The notes under the pieces were generated by a model that saw only the letters and a program-made list of their open reading frames with translations, searched no databases and was not told the origin of the DNA. From NCBI RefSeq assembly GCF_024362785.1, contig NZ_CP093301.1, forward strand, positions 3,534,001 to 3,598,000: a stretch of DNA of 64,000 bases, given 5' to 3'. Positions 16,301-25,106 of the stretch are shown here, piece by piece. Positions within the stretch are counted from its first letter, which is position 1; every line of letters starts with the position of its first letter. The stretch is from Evansella sp. LMS18. GTDB lineage: Bacteria > Bacillota > Bacilli > Bacillales > Salisediminibacteriaceae. The position numbers were made by a program, and so were the translations under genes.

Positions 16301-17188
16301 TTGGAACGTGAACTGGAAGCATTCATAAAGTTTCTAAAAGAAGAAAAAGGGCTCTCAGTGAATACAACAGAGGCTTATTCAAGAGATTTAAAAAACTATA
16401 TTAACTACATAAAAAAGAAAGAAGATAAAAAAAGCACCGGCGAGATTACCAGGTCGTCTATTCTTCACTATTTATACAGTTTGAAAGACAGTGGCAAAAC
16501 CAGTTCCACACTTGCAAGAACCTTGTCATCCATCAGGGCTTTTCATCAGTTTCTGATCAGAGAATCTTATACAGACAAGGACCCGTCTGTACAGATAGAA
16601 ATTCCAAAGGCGGATAAGAAGCTCCCGAAGATCCTGTCCCTGGATGAAGTGGAAAAACTGCTGGTTACAACTGTCGATAACCCTTCATTGAATATGAGGA
16701 ATCAGGCTATGCTGGAACTGCTTTATGCTACTGGAATACGAGTGAGTGAGCTTTGCAGTTTAACACTCCAGGATGTGCATCTGGAAATGGGATATATACG
16801 ATGTATTGGAAAAGGGAACAAAGAGCGGGTCATTCCTCTCGGCAAATCTGCTGTGAAAACGACAGAGCGTTATCTTCGTGAAGCACGCCCTTTATTAATC
16901 AGGCAGCAGCACGATATCTTGTTTGTAAACCACCACGGGAAACAAATGACCAGGCAGGGATTCTGGAAAATCATTAAGCATCTTGCAGAGAAAGCGGGGA
17001 TAAATAAAGAACTGACTCCCCATACATTAAGGCATTCGTTTGCAGCACATCTGCTGGAAAATGGCGCAGATATTCGGGCTGTCCAGGAAATGCTCGGACA
17101 TGCTGATATTTCTACGACCCAAATATATACTCAGGTAACAAAAATGAGAATGAAGGAAGTCTACTCCAAGTTTCATCCAAGAGCATAA
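16301..17188 (+). CDS. xerD: Site-specific tyrosine recombinase XerD
   Basis: Resolves chromosome dimers at dif together with XerC, activated by the SpoIIIE/SftA translocase. The 295 aa comprise an N-terminal SAM-like core-binding domain (EEKGLSVNTTEAYSRDL) and the C-terminal catalytic domain. The catalytic set is visible: Arg in YATGIRVSEL, Lys in GKGNKERV, His and Arg in HTLRHSFAAH, His in MLGHADI and the nucleophile Tyr in TTQIYTQV. The start is TTG at 16301 after AAAGGCGGAG. It matches B. subtilis RipX (296 aa). Confidence 0.96.
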   Translation: MERELEAFIKFLKEEKGLSVNTTEAYSRDLKNYINYIKKKEDKKSTGEITRSSILHYLYSLKDSGKTSSTLARTLSSIRAFHQFLIRESYTDKDPSVQIEIPKADKKLPKILSLDEVEKLLVTTVDNPSLNMRNQAMLELLYATGIRVSELCSLTLQDVHLEMGYIRCIGKGNKERVIPLGKSAVKTTERYLREARPLLIRQQHDILFVNHHGKQMTRQGFWKIIKHLAEKAGINKELTPHTLRHSFAAHLLENGADIRAVQEMLGHADISTTQIYTQVTKMRMKEVYSKFHPRA

Positions 17189-17213
17189 GCCCAAGAATTA
17201 ATTGGGCATTTTT
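17189..17213 (+). terminator. Terminator after xerD
   Basis: GCCCAA (17189-17194) pairs with TTGGGC (17202-17207), followed by ATTTTTGCTTTTTT. Confidence 0.8.
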
Positions 17214-17289
17214 GCTTTTTTAAGTTACTGGTTGTCTGACATCTGACCCCTGACAATGACGACAGGTTTATAAATATCTTTAAGGGTAT

Positions 17290-17516
17290 ATAAAATGGAG
17301 AGACTATAAAAGATAAAAAAAGCTGTATATTTCTCCCTCTGCTGGCAATGCTGCGGAGTGAATCCTCGGGGACAGCCCGAAGCACACTCATGAGGTTAAG
17401 ACCGGTGATGAAGAGGAAGAATTGCCCTTTGGGAGGCGTGCGTTCTGAAGCAGAAATTCAGATCAGGTCCTACAAATTGAATATGAATAATAATTGACTT
17501 TCAGGAGGAAGAAAAC
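17290..17516 (+). other. GC-rich leader of unknown function upstream of deoB
   Basis: About 150 bp with higher GC than its flanks, after an AT-rich segment. It can form TCGGG-CCCGA, CCC-GGG and TTCTG-CAGAA hairpins. A 49-codon frame (ATG 17348 to TGA 17497) has no ribosome binding site. I do not recognise any known riboswitch class here. Confidence 0.4.
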
Positions 17517-18701
17517 ATGAACGATTACAAGTATAAAAGAATCTTCTTAATAGTAATGGATTCCGTCGGTATCGGAGAGGCACCGGACGCAAAGGAATTC
17601 AATGATGAAGGAGCCGATACCCTCGGGCATATCGCTGAAGAGATGAACGGTTTAAAAATGCCGCATCTGGACCGGCTCGGGTTGTCGCATATTAAAGACT
17701 ACAAAGGCGGAACGAAAGCCGACACTCCGCTTGCCTGTTACGGAAAAATGGAGGAAGCGTCTGTAGGAAAAGATACGATGACAGGGCACTGGGAAATTAT
17801 GGGCCTTAACATTGACCAGCCGTTTCGCACCTTTCCAGAAGGGTTTCCGGAAGAACTGATCAATGACCTGGAAAAGCGGACCGGAAGGAAAGTACTGGGG
17901 AACAAACCTGCCTCAGGAACGGAAATCCTTGAAGAATTAGGCGAGCAGCATACAGAGACTGGTGACTTGATCGTATATACTTCCGCAGATTCAGTGCTTC
18001 AGATTGCAGCACACGAGGAAGTGGTTCCGGTTAAAGAACTATATAGGATTTGTGAAATTGCCAGGGAGCTTACCCTTGATGAAAAATATATGGTCGGCAG
18101 AGTAATCGCAAGGCCGTTTGTCGGAAGCCCTGGTAACTGGGAAAGAACTTCAAACAGGCATGACTATGCTTTGAAACCATTCGGGCGTACTGTAATGAAT
18201 GAACTGAAAGACAGTGATTTAGATTCTATCGCTATTGGTAAAATTTCTGATATATATGACGGGGAAGGCATAACAGAATCCCTGAGAACTACTTCAAACA
18301 TGGATGGCATGGACAAACTGAATGAAACGCTTCTCATGGATTTTACCGGATTAAGCTTTTTGAACCTCGTTGATTTTGACGCTAAATTCGGCCACAGGAG
18401 AGACCCGATTGGTTACGGGAAGGCGCTGGAAGAATTTGATGCACGTATGGATGTAGTACTTGAAAAACTTAAGGAAGATGATCTGCTTATCATAACAGCG
18501 GACCACGGGAACGATCCTGTTCACCCTGGAACAGACCACACAAGGGAATATGTACCCCTCCTTGCCTATAATAAGCGCATGAAAGAAGGGAAATCCTTAG
18601 GGGTCAGGAAAACGTTCGCAGATATTGGTGCTACGGTTGCAGACAATTTCAAGGTGAAAATGCCTGAGTTTGGCAAAAGCTTTTTAAATGAGCTCGAATA
18701 A
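17517..18701 (+). CDS. deoB: Phosphopentomutase
   Basis: Interconverts (deoxy)ribose 1-phosphate and 5-phosphate in nucleoside salvage. The 394-aa protein belongs to the alkaline phosphatase superfamily: Asp in [13 protein letters not shown] near residue 15, the catalytic Thr in [11 protein letters not shown], and metal ligands in [12 protein letters not shown] and [16 protein letters not shown] precedes the ATG. punA follows after 15 bp and pdp after that, forming a nucleoside catabolic operon; B. subtilis has drm-pupG in the same place. Confidence 0.96.
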   Translation: MNDYKYKRIFLIVMDSVGIGEAPDAKEFNDEGADTLGHIAEEMNGLKMPHLDRLGLSHIKDYKGGTKADTPLACYGKMEEASVGKDTMTGHWEIMGLNIDQPFRTFPEGFPEELINDLEKRTGRKVLGNKPASGTEILEELGEQHTETGDLIVYTSADSVLQIAAHEEVVPVKELYRICEIARELTLDEKYMVGRVIARPFVGSPGNWERTSNRHDYALKPFGRTVMNELKDSDLDSIAIGKISDIYDGEGITESLRTTSNMDGMDKLNETLLMDFTGLSFLNLVDFDAKFGHRRDPIGYGKALEEFDARMDVVLEKLKEDDLLIITADHGNDPVHPGTDHTREYVPLLAYNKRMKEGKSLGVRKTFADIGATVADNFKVKMPEFGKSFLNELE

Positions 18702-18716
18702 AGGAGAGGGAAATTA

Positions 18717-19541
18717 ATGGACACAGCGAATATAATTAAAGAAGCAAAAGAGTATATCACCTCAAGGACCAATATAAAACCGGAAACAGGTCTCATCCTG
18801 GGATCTGGCTTAGGGGTACTTGCAGAAGAAATCGAGCAGGCGGAAATCATCCCTTATGCGGAAATTCCCGGGTTTCCTTCTTCCACTGTAGCGGGCCATA
18901 AAGGGCAGCTTGTAATAGGGAACCTTGAAGGCAAGGCTGTCGTAGCTATGCAGGGGCGTTTTCATTTTTATGAAGGCTACAGCATGGAACTGGTAACTCT
19001 TCCTGTACGGGTAATGAAAGCGATCGGGGTTAATACATTAATAGTTACAAATGCGGCCGGAGGGGTTAATGAAAGCTTTGAAGCAGGAGATTTAATGTTA
19101 ATCAATGACCATATTAACTTGTTCGGGACTAACCCGCTGATCGGCCCGAATAACGAACAACTGGGTGTCCGTTTTCCGGATATGTCCAGAGCGTATTGCC
19201 CGGATCTCCTGAAACAGGCAAAACAGGCAGCTGAAGAATTGAAGCTGACAGTAAAAGAAGGGGTTTATGTAGGGAACCCTGGCCCTGTATATGAAACTCC
19301 TGCTGAAGTCAGGATGATCCGGACTCTCGGAGGTGATGCGGTAGGTATGTCCACGGTTCCTGAAGTAATTGCTGCACGGCACAGCAATATGAAAGTTTTA
19401 GGTATTTCCTGTATTTCAAATATGGCAGCCGGCATCCTGGATGAACCTTTATCACATGAGGAAGTAATTGAAACAACTGATAAAGTTCGGGAAAATTTTC
19501 TTGCCTTCGTTAAGAAAACAATGCAGAAGATAAAAGAGTAG
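18717..19541 (+). CDS. punA: Purine nucleoside phosphorylase
   Basis: Trimeric PNP of 274 aa that phosphorolyses guanosine, inosine and their deoxy forms. Phosphate-binding GSGLG (near residues 25-29) and FPSSTVAGHKGQLV are present, with MQGRFHFYEGY and the purine-site segment GPVYETPAEVRM, all typical of the PupG/DeoD2 family. The ribose 1-phosphate released feeds DeoB encoded just upstream. GGAGAGG lies before the ATG. Confidence 0.96.
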   Translation: MDTANIIKEAKEYITSRTNIKPETGLILGSGLGVLAEEIEQAEIIPYAEIPGFPSSTVAGHKGQLVIGNLEGKAVVAMQGRFHFYEGYSMELVTLPVRVMKAIGVNTLIVTNAAGGVNESFEAGDLMLINDHINLFGTNPLIGPNNEQLGVRFPDMSRAYCPDLLKQAKQAAEELKLTVKEGVYVGNPGPVYETPAEVRMIRTLGGDAVGMSTVPEVIAARHSNMKVLGISCISNMAAGILDEPLSHEEVIETTDKVRENFLAFVKKTMQKIKE

Positions 19542-19598
19542 CTTTTCCCTGCCAGAGGGAGCAGTGAATGAGCAGAAGCGGAAAGAGGGGAATTCATA

Positions 19599-20903
19599 AT
19601 GAGAATGGTTGATTTAATCGAAAAAAAGCGAAATGGCTTTTCCCACACGAAAGAAGAAATCGAATTCATTATTACAGGCTATTCAGACGGAGAAGTTCCT
19701 GATTATCAAATGAGTGCCTGGGCTATGGCTGTGTTTTTCCAGGGAATGAACGAGGAAGAGACAGCAGTGCTTACAGATGCAATGGTTCGCTCCGGAGATA
19801 CGATCGACCTGTCATCAATAAACGGAGTTAAAGTAGATAAGCATTCCACAGGAGGGGTTGGAGACACCACTACACTGGTGCTCGCACCTTTAGTTGCTGC
19901 GGCAGGTGTCCCTGTTGCGAAAATGAGTGGAAGAGGACTGGGCCATACCGGTGGAACCATTGACAAGCTTGAAGCGATTCCTGGCTTTAGTGTGGAAATT
20001 ACAAATGAGGAATTTACGAGCCTCGTTAATAAAAATAAGGCAGCGGTTATCGGACAGACAAAAAACCTTACTCCTGCGGACAAGAAACTGTATGGTCTGC
20101 GCGATGTAACTGCCACGGTAAACTCGATACCTCTCATTGCCAGCTCAATCATGAGTAAAAAAATCGCCTCAGGAGCAGATGCAATTGTTCTGGATGTAAA
20201 AACAGGCGCCGGAGCTTTTATGAAAGAGCTCTCCGACTCCAGGGAACTGGCTGAAACAATGGTGAAAATCGGCAGGAACCTGGAAAGAAAAACCTCTGCG
20301 GTAATCTCTGATATGAGCCAGCCGCTCGGTTTTGCGATAGGTAATGCGCTGGAAGTAAAAGAAGCGATTGATACGCTGAAGGGGGAAGGCCCTGATGACC
20401 TTACAGATCTCTGCCTTACTTTAGGGAGTCATATGGTTGTCCTTGCGGAGAAAGCAGAAAGCCTGGATGAGGCGAGGGAATTGCTTGAAGAATTAATCTC
20501 ATCCGGAAAAGCGCTCAGCCAGTTTAAAATATTTGCTGAAGCTCAGGGTGGAGACCCTTCTGTTATCGACAATCCGGAAAAGCTTCCGGCTGCTGAATAT
20601 CAGATTGATGTAAAAGCAGAAAAAGACGGTTATATATCAGGTATTGTTGCTGACAAAATTGGAACTGCAGCTATGATGCTCGGAGCCGGCAGAGCAACAA
20701 AAGATTCGGAAATCGATTTGTCTGTGGGTATAGTGTTAAATAAAAAAATAGGCGATTCAGTTAAAGCAGGCGAGTCGCTTGCCACACTGCATGCTAATAC
20801 TGAGATGGTTGATGAAACTGCTGAAAAAGTCCGTGGGTCCTTCGCTCTTTCGGACAGCCCTCTTGATCCCCCGCCATTAATTTATGATGTAATAAGTGAA
20901 TAA
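19599..20903 (+). CDS. pdp: Pyrimidine-nucleoside phosphorylase
   Basis: Phosphorolyses uridine, thymidine and deoxyuridine (434 aa, family about 433). The phosphate-binding loop [13 protein letters not shown] and the [18 protein letters not shown] signature are intact. The C-terminal domain carries [13 protein letters not shown]. Together with DeoB and PunA it completes salvage of both purine and pyrimidine nucleosides in one transcript. In the B. subtilis genome I recall, pdp lies elsewhere, so its insertion between pupG and dacF is a lineage-specific arrangement. A terminator follows. Confidence 0.96.
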   Translation: MRMVDLIEKKRNGFSHTKEEIEFIITGYSDGEVPDYQMSAWAMAVFFQGMNEEETAVLTDAMVRSGDTIDLSSINGVKVDKHSTGGVGDTTTLVLAPLVAAAGVPVAKMSGRGLGHTGGTIDKLEAIPGFSVEITNEEFTSLVNKNKAAVIGQTKNLTPADKKLYGLRDVTATVNSIPLIASSIMSKKIASGADAIVLDVKTGAGAFMKELSDSRELAETMVKIGRNLERKTSAVISDMSQPLGFAIGNALEVKEAIDTLKGEGPDDLTDLCLTLGSHMVVLAEKAESLDEARELLEELISSGKALSQFKIFAEAQGGDPSVIDNPEKLPAAEYQIDVKAEKDGYISGIVADKIGTAAMMLGAGRATKDSEIDLSVGIVLNKKIGDSVKAGESLATLHANTEMVDETAEKVRGSFALSDSPLDPPPLIYDVISE

Positions 20904-20914
20904 AGAGGTAATAT

Positions 20915-20951
20915 AAAACGGGCCTTCTGCATGTGCAGGGGGCCCGTTTTG
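20915..20951 (+). terminator. Terminator of the deoB-punA-pdp operon
   Basis: AAAACGGGCC (20915-20924) pairs perfectly with GGCCCGTTTT (20941-20950), with an inner CTGCATGTGCAG hairpin. Confidence 0.85.
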
Positions 20952-21001
20952 CAGTGGTACCTCTGACTTTCGCCCTTCATTTTCCAATCAAGCAAATATT
21001 A

Positions 21002-21030
21002 GTATATTAACGAAGCTTTCGGGCAGAATG
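21002..21030 (+). promoter_or_regulatory. Sigma-F/sigma-G type promoter of dacF-spoIIA
   Basis: GTATA at 21002-21006 and GGGCAGAATG at 21021-21030, 14 bp apart, fit the forespore pattern GTATA and GGNNANAAT. Transcription would begin near 21037, which rules out the ATG at 21028 as the dacF start on this transcript. Confidence 0.65.
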
Positions 21031-21057
21031 GTAAAGAAAAAGAATGGAGGGATAAGA

Positions 21058-22224
21058 TTGAAAAGGTTGTTCGTAATTTTTATTTTAGGTATATATATTT
21101 TTGCCTCAGGCACTGCTGTTTTCGCAGAAGAGGCTTCTGTGGATCTGGCGGACCAGGCAACTTCAGCAATATTAATTGAGAGGGATACGGGAGAGGTCCT
21201 CTATGAAAAGAACAGCAAGGAACAGCTTCCCCCTGCAAGTATGACCAAGATAATGACGATGCTTTTAATCATGGAAGCAATCGATACAGGTAAGCTGAAG
21301 TGGGATGATAAAGTCCGGGCGAGCGAAAGGGCCGCTTCCATGGGAGGATCGCAAATCTTCCTGGAACCTGGAGAAGAGATGACTGTGGAGGAAATGATGA
21401 AAGGAATAGCTATCGCTTCAGGGAACGACGCTTCCGTGGCTATGGCTGAGCACCTGGCAGGATCGGAAGAACAATTTGTGCAGATGATGAACGATAAAGC
21501 AAAAGAGCTTGGTCTTAAAAGCACAAAATTCCAGAATTCAAATGGACTTCCAGCGTCAGATCATTACTCATCAGCTTCTGATCTTGCAGTAATGGCCAAA
21601 GCACTTCTGAAGTACGAAGACATTACTAAATATACAAGCCTCTACGAGGACTACCTGCGGGAGGATTCAGAAGATAAGTTCTGGCTGGTCAACACAAATA
21701 AATTAGTGAAATTTTATCCTGGTGTAGACGGGCTGAAGACCGGCTACACGAGTGAGGCTAAATATTGCCTTACTGCCAGCGCTAATAAAAACGGCATGAG
21801 AATAATTGCGGTTGTCATGGGGGCACCGACTCCTAAGGAACGTAACCGCCAGATTACGGAAATGCTTGATTATGCATACAGCCAGTATGAACTTCAGCAA
21901 AGGTATAAACGTGGCGACCTCCTTGGTGAAGCAAAAATCAGTAAGGGTTCGCTGCCAAACGTTTCTGTACTGGTTGAAGAAAATGTATCTTTACTGTTGA
22001 AAAAAGGGGAATCTACTGAGGGGATTACAGAACGTCTTGAAATTGAGCAGCCAGTGCCAGCCCCTGTTCAAAAAGGAGATCCTGTAGGTCGGCTTTATGT
22101 GGAGAAGGACGGAAAAGTTCTCTCAGAAACTGTAGTAGTTGCTGAAGCTGATATTACTGCTGCTTCCTACTGGACATTAATGAAGCGAACAGCGTCTCTT
22201 CTCGTCGGTAAAAGGAACTTCTGA
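21058..22224 (+). CDS. dacF: Sporulation D-alanyl-D-alanine carboxypeptidase DacF
   Basis: Penicillin-binding protein 5-type carboxypeptidase that trims stem peptides of spore peptidoglycan. A signal peptide ends at AVFA. The active-site motifs are SMTK (Ser61, Lys64), SGN (Ser121) and KTG (Lys227). The C-terminal domain ends in an amphipathic anchor. I place the start at TTG 21058, preceded by GGAGGGA, giving 388 aa (B. subtilis 389). The upstream in-frame ATG at 21028 lies inside the -10 element of the probable sigma-F promoter. It is the first gene of the dacF-spoIIAA-spoIIAB-sigF operon. Confidence 0.94.
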   Translation: MKRLFVIFILGIYIFASGTAVFAEEASVDLADQATSAILIERDTGEVLYEKNSKEQLPPASMTKIMTMLLIMEAIDTGKLKWDDKVRASERAASMGGSQIFLEPGEEMTVEEMMKGIAIASGNDASVAMAEHLAGSEEQFVQMMNDKAKELGLKSTKFQNSNGLPASDHYSSASDLAVMAKALLKYEDITKYTSLYEDYLREDSEDKFWLVNTNKLVKFYPGVDGLKTGYTSEAKYCLTASANKNGMRIIAVVMGAPTPKERNRQITEMLDYAYSQYELQQRYKRGDLLGEAKISKGSLPNVSVLVEENVSLLLKKGESTEGITERLEIEQPVPAPVQKGDPVGRLYVEKDGKVLSETVVVAEADITAASYWTLMKRTASLLVGKRNF

Positions 22225-22245
22225 ACATCGGTTATTGAGCAGTTT

Positions 22246-22252
22246 TGACGAA
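22246..22252 (+). promoter_or_regulatory. Possible Spo0A box upstream of spoIIAA
   Basis: TGACGAA differs from the 0A box TGTCGAA at one position and lies about 130 bp before spoIIAA, where Spo0A~P is expected to activate the spoIIA promoter. I could not locate a convincing sigma-H promoter. Confidence 0.3.
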
Positions 22253-22379
22253 TAGACACTAGTTTTGAACAGAAGCAGGAGACCAGGAGGGCGGCGCAGA
22301 AAAACTAGTAACGCAAAACCAATTTTCCTCGTGGGAGAGGAGAACTGGAAGGTAAGAATTTATGACAAGGGGTGGAAAA

Positions 22380-22733
22380 ATGGGTTTGCTAATCGACTTG
22401 GAAAAACGGGATAACGTACTATGTGTAAGGCTGGAAGGTGAACTGGACCACCACACCGCTCTGGAACTGAGGGAAAAGGTGGATAGCGCTCTGGAAACAG
22501 AGGGGCTTACTCATATTCTATTAAATCTTAAAGAGTTAAGTTTCATGGACAGTTCAGGACTGGGGGTAATTTTAGGGCGGTATAAATATGTAAAGACTCT
22601 TGGCGGTGAAATGGTAGTCTGCTCTATTTCCCCTCATATTAAACGCCTGTTCGAGATGTCCGGTATGTTCAAAATTGTGAAGCTTGCTTCCAATGAAATG
22701 GATGCACTTTATGTCCTGGGGGTGGCGTCGTGA
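22380..22733 (+). CDS. spoIIAA: Anti-sigma F factor antagonist
   Basis: A STAS-domain protein of 117 aa, the exact length of B. subtilis SpoIIAA. When unphosphorylated it binds SpoIIAB and frees sigma-F in the forespore. The phosphorylation site is Ser58 in [24 protein letters not shown] near the N-terminus is strictly conserved. The frame opens at an ATG at 22362, but the B. subtilis length and GGGGTGG support the ATG at 22380. The stop overlaps the GTG start of spoIIAB, implying translational coupling. Confidence 0.97.
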   Translation: MGLLIDLEKRDNVLCVRLEGELDHHTALELREKVDSALETEGLTHILLNLKELSFMDSSGLGVILGRYKYVKTLGGEMVVCSISPHIKRLFEMSGMFKIVKLASNEMDALYVLGVAS

Positions 22734-23170
22734 AAAATAAAATGGAACTTGCTTTCTCCGCAAGAAGTGAGAATGAATCCTTTGCAAGAGCGACAGTAGG
22801 AGCATTTGTATCTCAGCTGGACCCGACGATGGATGAACTGACAGAAATAAAAACTGTTGTGAGCGAAGCAGTTACAAATGCAATCATCCATGGGTATTCC
22901 GAAAAAACGGAAGAGATGATCGATCTGTTTGTTGAGCTTGAAGAGGATGTAGTCCGGATAGTAATCCGTGATAAAGGAAATGGAATTCATGATGTTGAAG
23001 AAGCGAGGCAGCCTCTTTACACCACAAAACCAGAGCTGGAAAGAAGCGGAATGGGTTTTACAATTATGGAGAATTTCATGGATAAGGTCGTAGTCGAATC
23101 AGAACCGATGGCTGGAACAACTGTAACTCTGGTGAAGCGCCTGTCTAAACAGCGTGCGCTTTGTAATTAA
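22730..23170 (+). CDS. spoIIAB: Anti-sigma F factor (serine kinase)
   Basis: A 146-aa GHKL-fold kinase, identical in length to B. subtilis SpoIIAB. It binds sigma-F and phosphorylates SpoIIAA on Ser58. The N box [18 protein letters not shown] and the glycine-rich ATP-lid region [15 protein letters not shown] are intact. The start is GTG at 22730, inside the end of spoIIAA. It ends 11 bp before sigF. Confidence 0.97.
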   Translation: MKNKMELAFSARSENESFARATVGAFVSQLDPTMDELTEIKTVVSEAVTNAIIHGYSEKTEEMIDLFVELEEDVVRIVIRDKGNGIHDVEEARQPLYTTKPELERSGMGFTIMENFMDKVVVESEPMAGTTVTLVKRLSKQRALCN

Positions 23171-23181
23171 GGGGAAGGCCT

Positions 23182-23940
23182 ATGGATGTAGAGGTTAAGC
23201 AAACAAAAGCAGGTAAAGCTTATTTAAATGACAAAGAGGTAAAACACTTAATAAAAGAAGCTCAGGGCGGTAATCAGGAGGCGAGGGATACTATAGTCAA
23301 TATTAATACGCGCCTCGTCTGGTCCGTTGTCCAGCGGTTTTTGAACAGAGGGTATGAAGCTGACGATTTATACCAGATCGGCTGCATCGGGCTCATTAAA
23401 TCCGTGGATAAATTCGACCTGAGCTACGATGTTAAATTTTCTACCTACGCTGTTCCAATGATTATTGGTGAAATACAGCGCTTTTTAAGAGATGACGGAA
23501 CAGTTAAGGTCAGCCGTTCTATTAAAGAGAGTGCTAATAAGATACGGAAATTGAAAGATGAACTTTCAAAGACTCTTGGCAGGACACCTACCGTTAAAGA
23601 AATCGCGGAGAAACTGGACATGACTCCGGAAGAAGTAGTATTTGCCCAGGAAGCAAGCAGGCAGCTTACATCTATTCATGAAACAGTATATGAAAATGAT
23701 GGCGACCCAATTACCTTGCTGGATCAGATATCAGATGAAGGCGATATGAAGTGGTTTGACAAGATTGCTTTGAGGGATGAAATTGAAAAGCTGGAAGAAA
23801 GAGAGAAACTGATTGTTTATCTCCGGTATTATAAAGACCAGACCCAGTCACAGGTAGCTGAAAGACTTGGAATCTCCCAGGTACAGGTCTCCAGGCTTGA
23901 AAAGAAAATATTAAAGCAGCTCAAAGAACAGCTTGGCTGA
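23182..23940 (+). CDS. sigF: RNA polymerase sporulation sigma factor F
   Basis: The first forespore-specific sigma factor, 252 aa. Region 2 is visible in YEADDLYQIGCIGLIKSVDKF and KFSTYAVPMIIGEIQRFLRDD; region 3 in RTPTVKEIAEKL; and region 4 helix-turn-helix in QSQVAERLGISQVQVSRLEKKIL. Held inactive by SpoIIAB until SpoIIE dephosphorylates SpoIIAA. It is the last gene of the operon; a terminator overlaps its stop codon. Confidence 0.97.
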   Translation: MDVEVKQTKAGKAYLNDKEVKHLIKEAQGGNQEARDTIVNINTRLVWSVVQRFLNRGYEADDLYQIGCIGLIKSVDKFDLSYDVKFSTYAVPMIIGEIQRFLRDDGTVKVSRSIKESANKIRKLKDELSKTLGRTPTVKEIAEKLDMTPEEVVFAQEASRQLTSIHETVYENDGDPITLLDQISDEGDMKWFDKIALRDEIEKLEEREKLIVYLRYYKDQTQSQVAERLGISQVQVSRLEKKILKQLKEQLG

Positions 23941-23955
23941 AGCCAGGCTGTTTTT
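23927..23955 (+). terminator. Terminator of the spoIIA operon
   Basis: AACAGCTTGGC (23927-23937) pairs with GCCAGGCTGTT (23942-23952, one G-T pair), then TTTTT. It spans the sigF stop codon. Confidence 0.8.
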
Positions 23956-24376
23956 CTATGGCTCTGAGGAAGTTATAAAATTTTTTGCGATGAAGCTGAT
24001 TCGACGCAGTGAAAATTAAAGATGATGTATTAAAACAGGAGTATAAAAAACGCTCCGGAAATAAACGGAGGTTTTCCGGTTATTTGCGAAGCGGAGCTTG
24101 TTTCAGGGTGGTATAAGGGAAAGTTTTCCGGTTACGCGAAGCAAAGTCTCTCAATTTTGCTTTTTTCGAGTGAATAGGCGGAATCGCTCCGTCTATTTAA
24201 GCCCTTTGTTACAAATATTAATAATTAACCGGAAAATTTACCTCTAAATATTAAATCGGCTGCTTAATATAAACCTCAAAAGCTGATAAAGTGCAAATTC
24301 TCTTGATTCTGGAGGCAGACCAACATCGATCAATTTTGTTAAAGGGTTCCGTTATCTGGTCTTTCTTTATTATTTC
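23956..24376. other. Intergenic region with partial repeats between sigF and spoVAEA
   Basis: No gene is seen. GTTTTCCGGTTA followed by GCGAAGC occurs twice (near 24071 and 24124). AATAGGCGGA/TCCGTCTATT (about 24173-24197) is an inverted repeat. In B. subtilis the spoVAA-AB-AC-AD-AEB genes occupy this place; here spoVAC-AD-AEB are at 39-41 kb, so this may be the scar of that rearrangement. Confidence 0.5.
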
Positions 24377-24407
24377 TGAATGAGATAGAAACGAATCAAT
24401 CATACTA
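24377..24407 (+). promoter_or_regulatory. Sigma-G promoter of spoVAEA-spoVAF
   Basis: TGAATG at 24377-24382, an 18-bp spacer and a perfect CATACTA at 24401-24407 fit the sigma-G consensus (TGAATA and CATACTA). The spoVA genes are sigma-G-dependent in B. subtilis. Confidence 0.75.
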
Positions 24408-24521
24408 ACAGCAAACCCTTGAGGTGAATATATGGACAGACAGAAGATATCCTCGCCTACGGGGTGTTACCCGGCAGTATTTTTGCTGAGGAGGGGGATC
24501 TTCCCAATAAGGAGTAAGGAG

Positions 24522-25106
24522 ATGGACAGAAAGAAACGGGTCATTATCATAACAGACGGAGATGCAACTGCAAGGGACGCAGCCGTTAAAGCAGCAGAGA
24601 ATCTGAATTGCTCTTTTGTTAACGAATCGGCAGGGAACCCAAGCACCCATACGGGGGAGGAACTGCTTCAGCTCATCCTCAAAACCGAAAAAGAACCTGT
24701 AATTGTCTTGTGCGACGATTGCGGCTGGATTGATGAAGGCAAGGGTGAAAAAGTCCTGATGAGTCTCATGAAATCTCCACATGTAGAAATCCTCGGTGCA
24801 GTAGCTGTAGCCTCTCACTCAGACAGCAGTGAGTGGACGAAGGTGTCTGTCTCGATTGATAAGTATGGAAATCTCACAGAATATGGTGTTGATAAGGAAG
24901 GAATCAGAGATATCGAACCAGGAAGAATCAGGGGCGACACTGTGTCAGTATTAGACCAGCTTAAGCTTCCCTGCATTGTAGGTATTGGCGATCCTGGAAA
25001 AATGGGCGGGTATGACTCTGCTGAACGAGGAGCGCCGGTCACAACAAAGGCAGTTGAATTGATTATCGAAAGGAGCGGGTTTGATGGATCTGGTTCAGAA
25101 AGATAA
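24522..25106 (+). CDS. spoVAEA: Stage V sporulation protein AE, soluble subunit (SpoVAEa)
   Basis: A 194-aa soluble protein of the SpoVA locus, linked to dipicolinic acid movement across the spore inner membrane. VIIITDGD opens the protein; CDDCGWIDEGKGE, VAVASHSD, YGVDKEGI and the C-terminal GIGDPGKMGGYD with TTKAVELI are characteristic. I choose the ATG at 24522 after AAGGAG because the B. subtilis protein begins the same way. The frame also continues up to an ATG at 24432 that has its own GAGGTG, so an N-terminally extended form cannot be excluded. The gene overlaps spoVAF by 23 bp. Confidence 0.92.
   Translation: MDRKKRVIIITDGDATARDAAVKAAENLNCSFVNESAGNPSTHTGEELLQLILKTEKEPVIVLCDDCGWIDEGKGEKVLMSLMKSPHVEILGAVAVASHSDSSEWTKVSVSIDKYGNLTEYGVDKEGIRDIEPGRIRGDTVSVLDQLKLPCIVGIGDPGKMGGYDSAERGAPVTTKAVELIIERSGFDGSGSER

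Noticed and set aside
17348-17497. 49-codon frame upstream of deoB
   Set aside because: No ribosome binding site and no recognisable protein; kept only as part of an unexplained leader.
24432-24521. N-terminal extension of SpoVAEa
   Set aside because: It has a ribosome-like GAGGTG, but the extension is absent from B. subtilis SpoVAEa and the ATG at 24522 is well supported. Noted as an open question rather than annotated.
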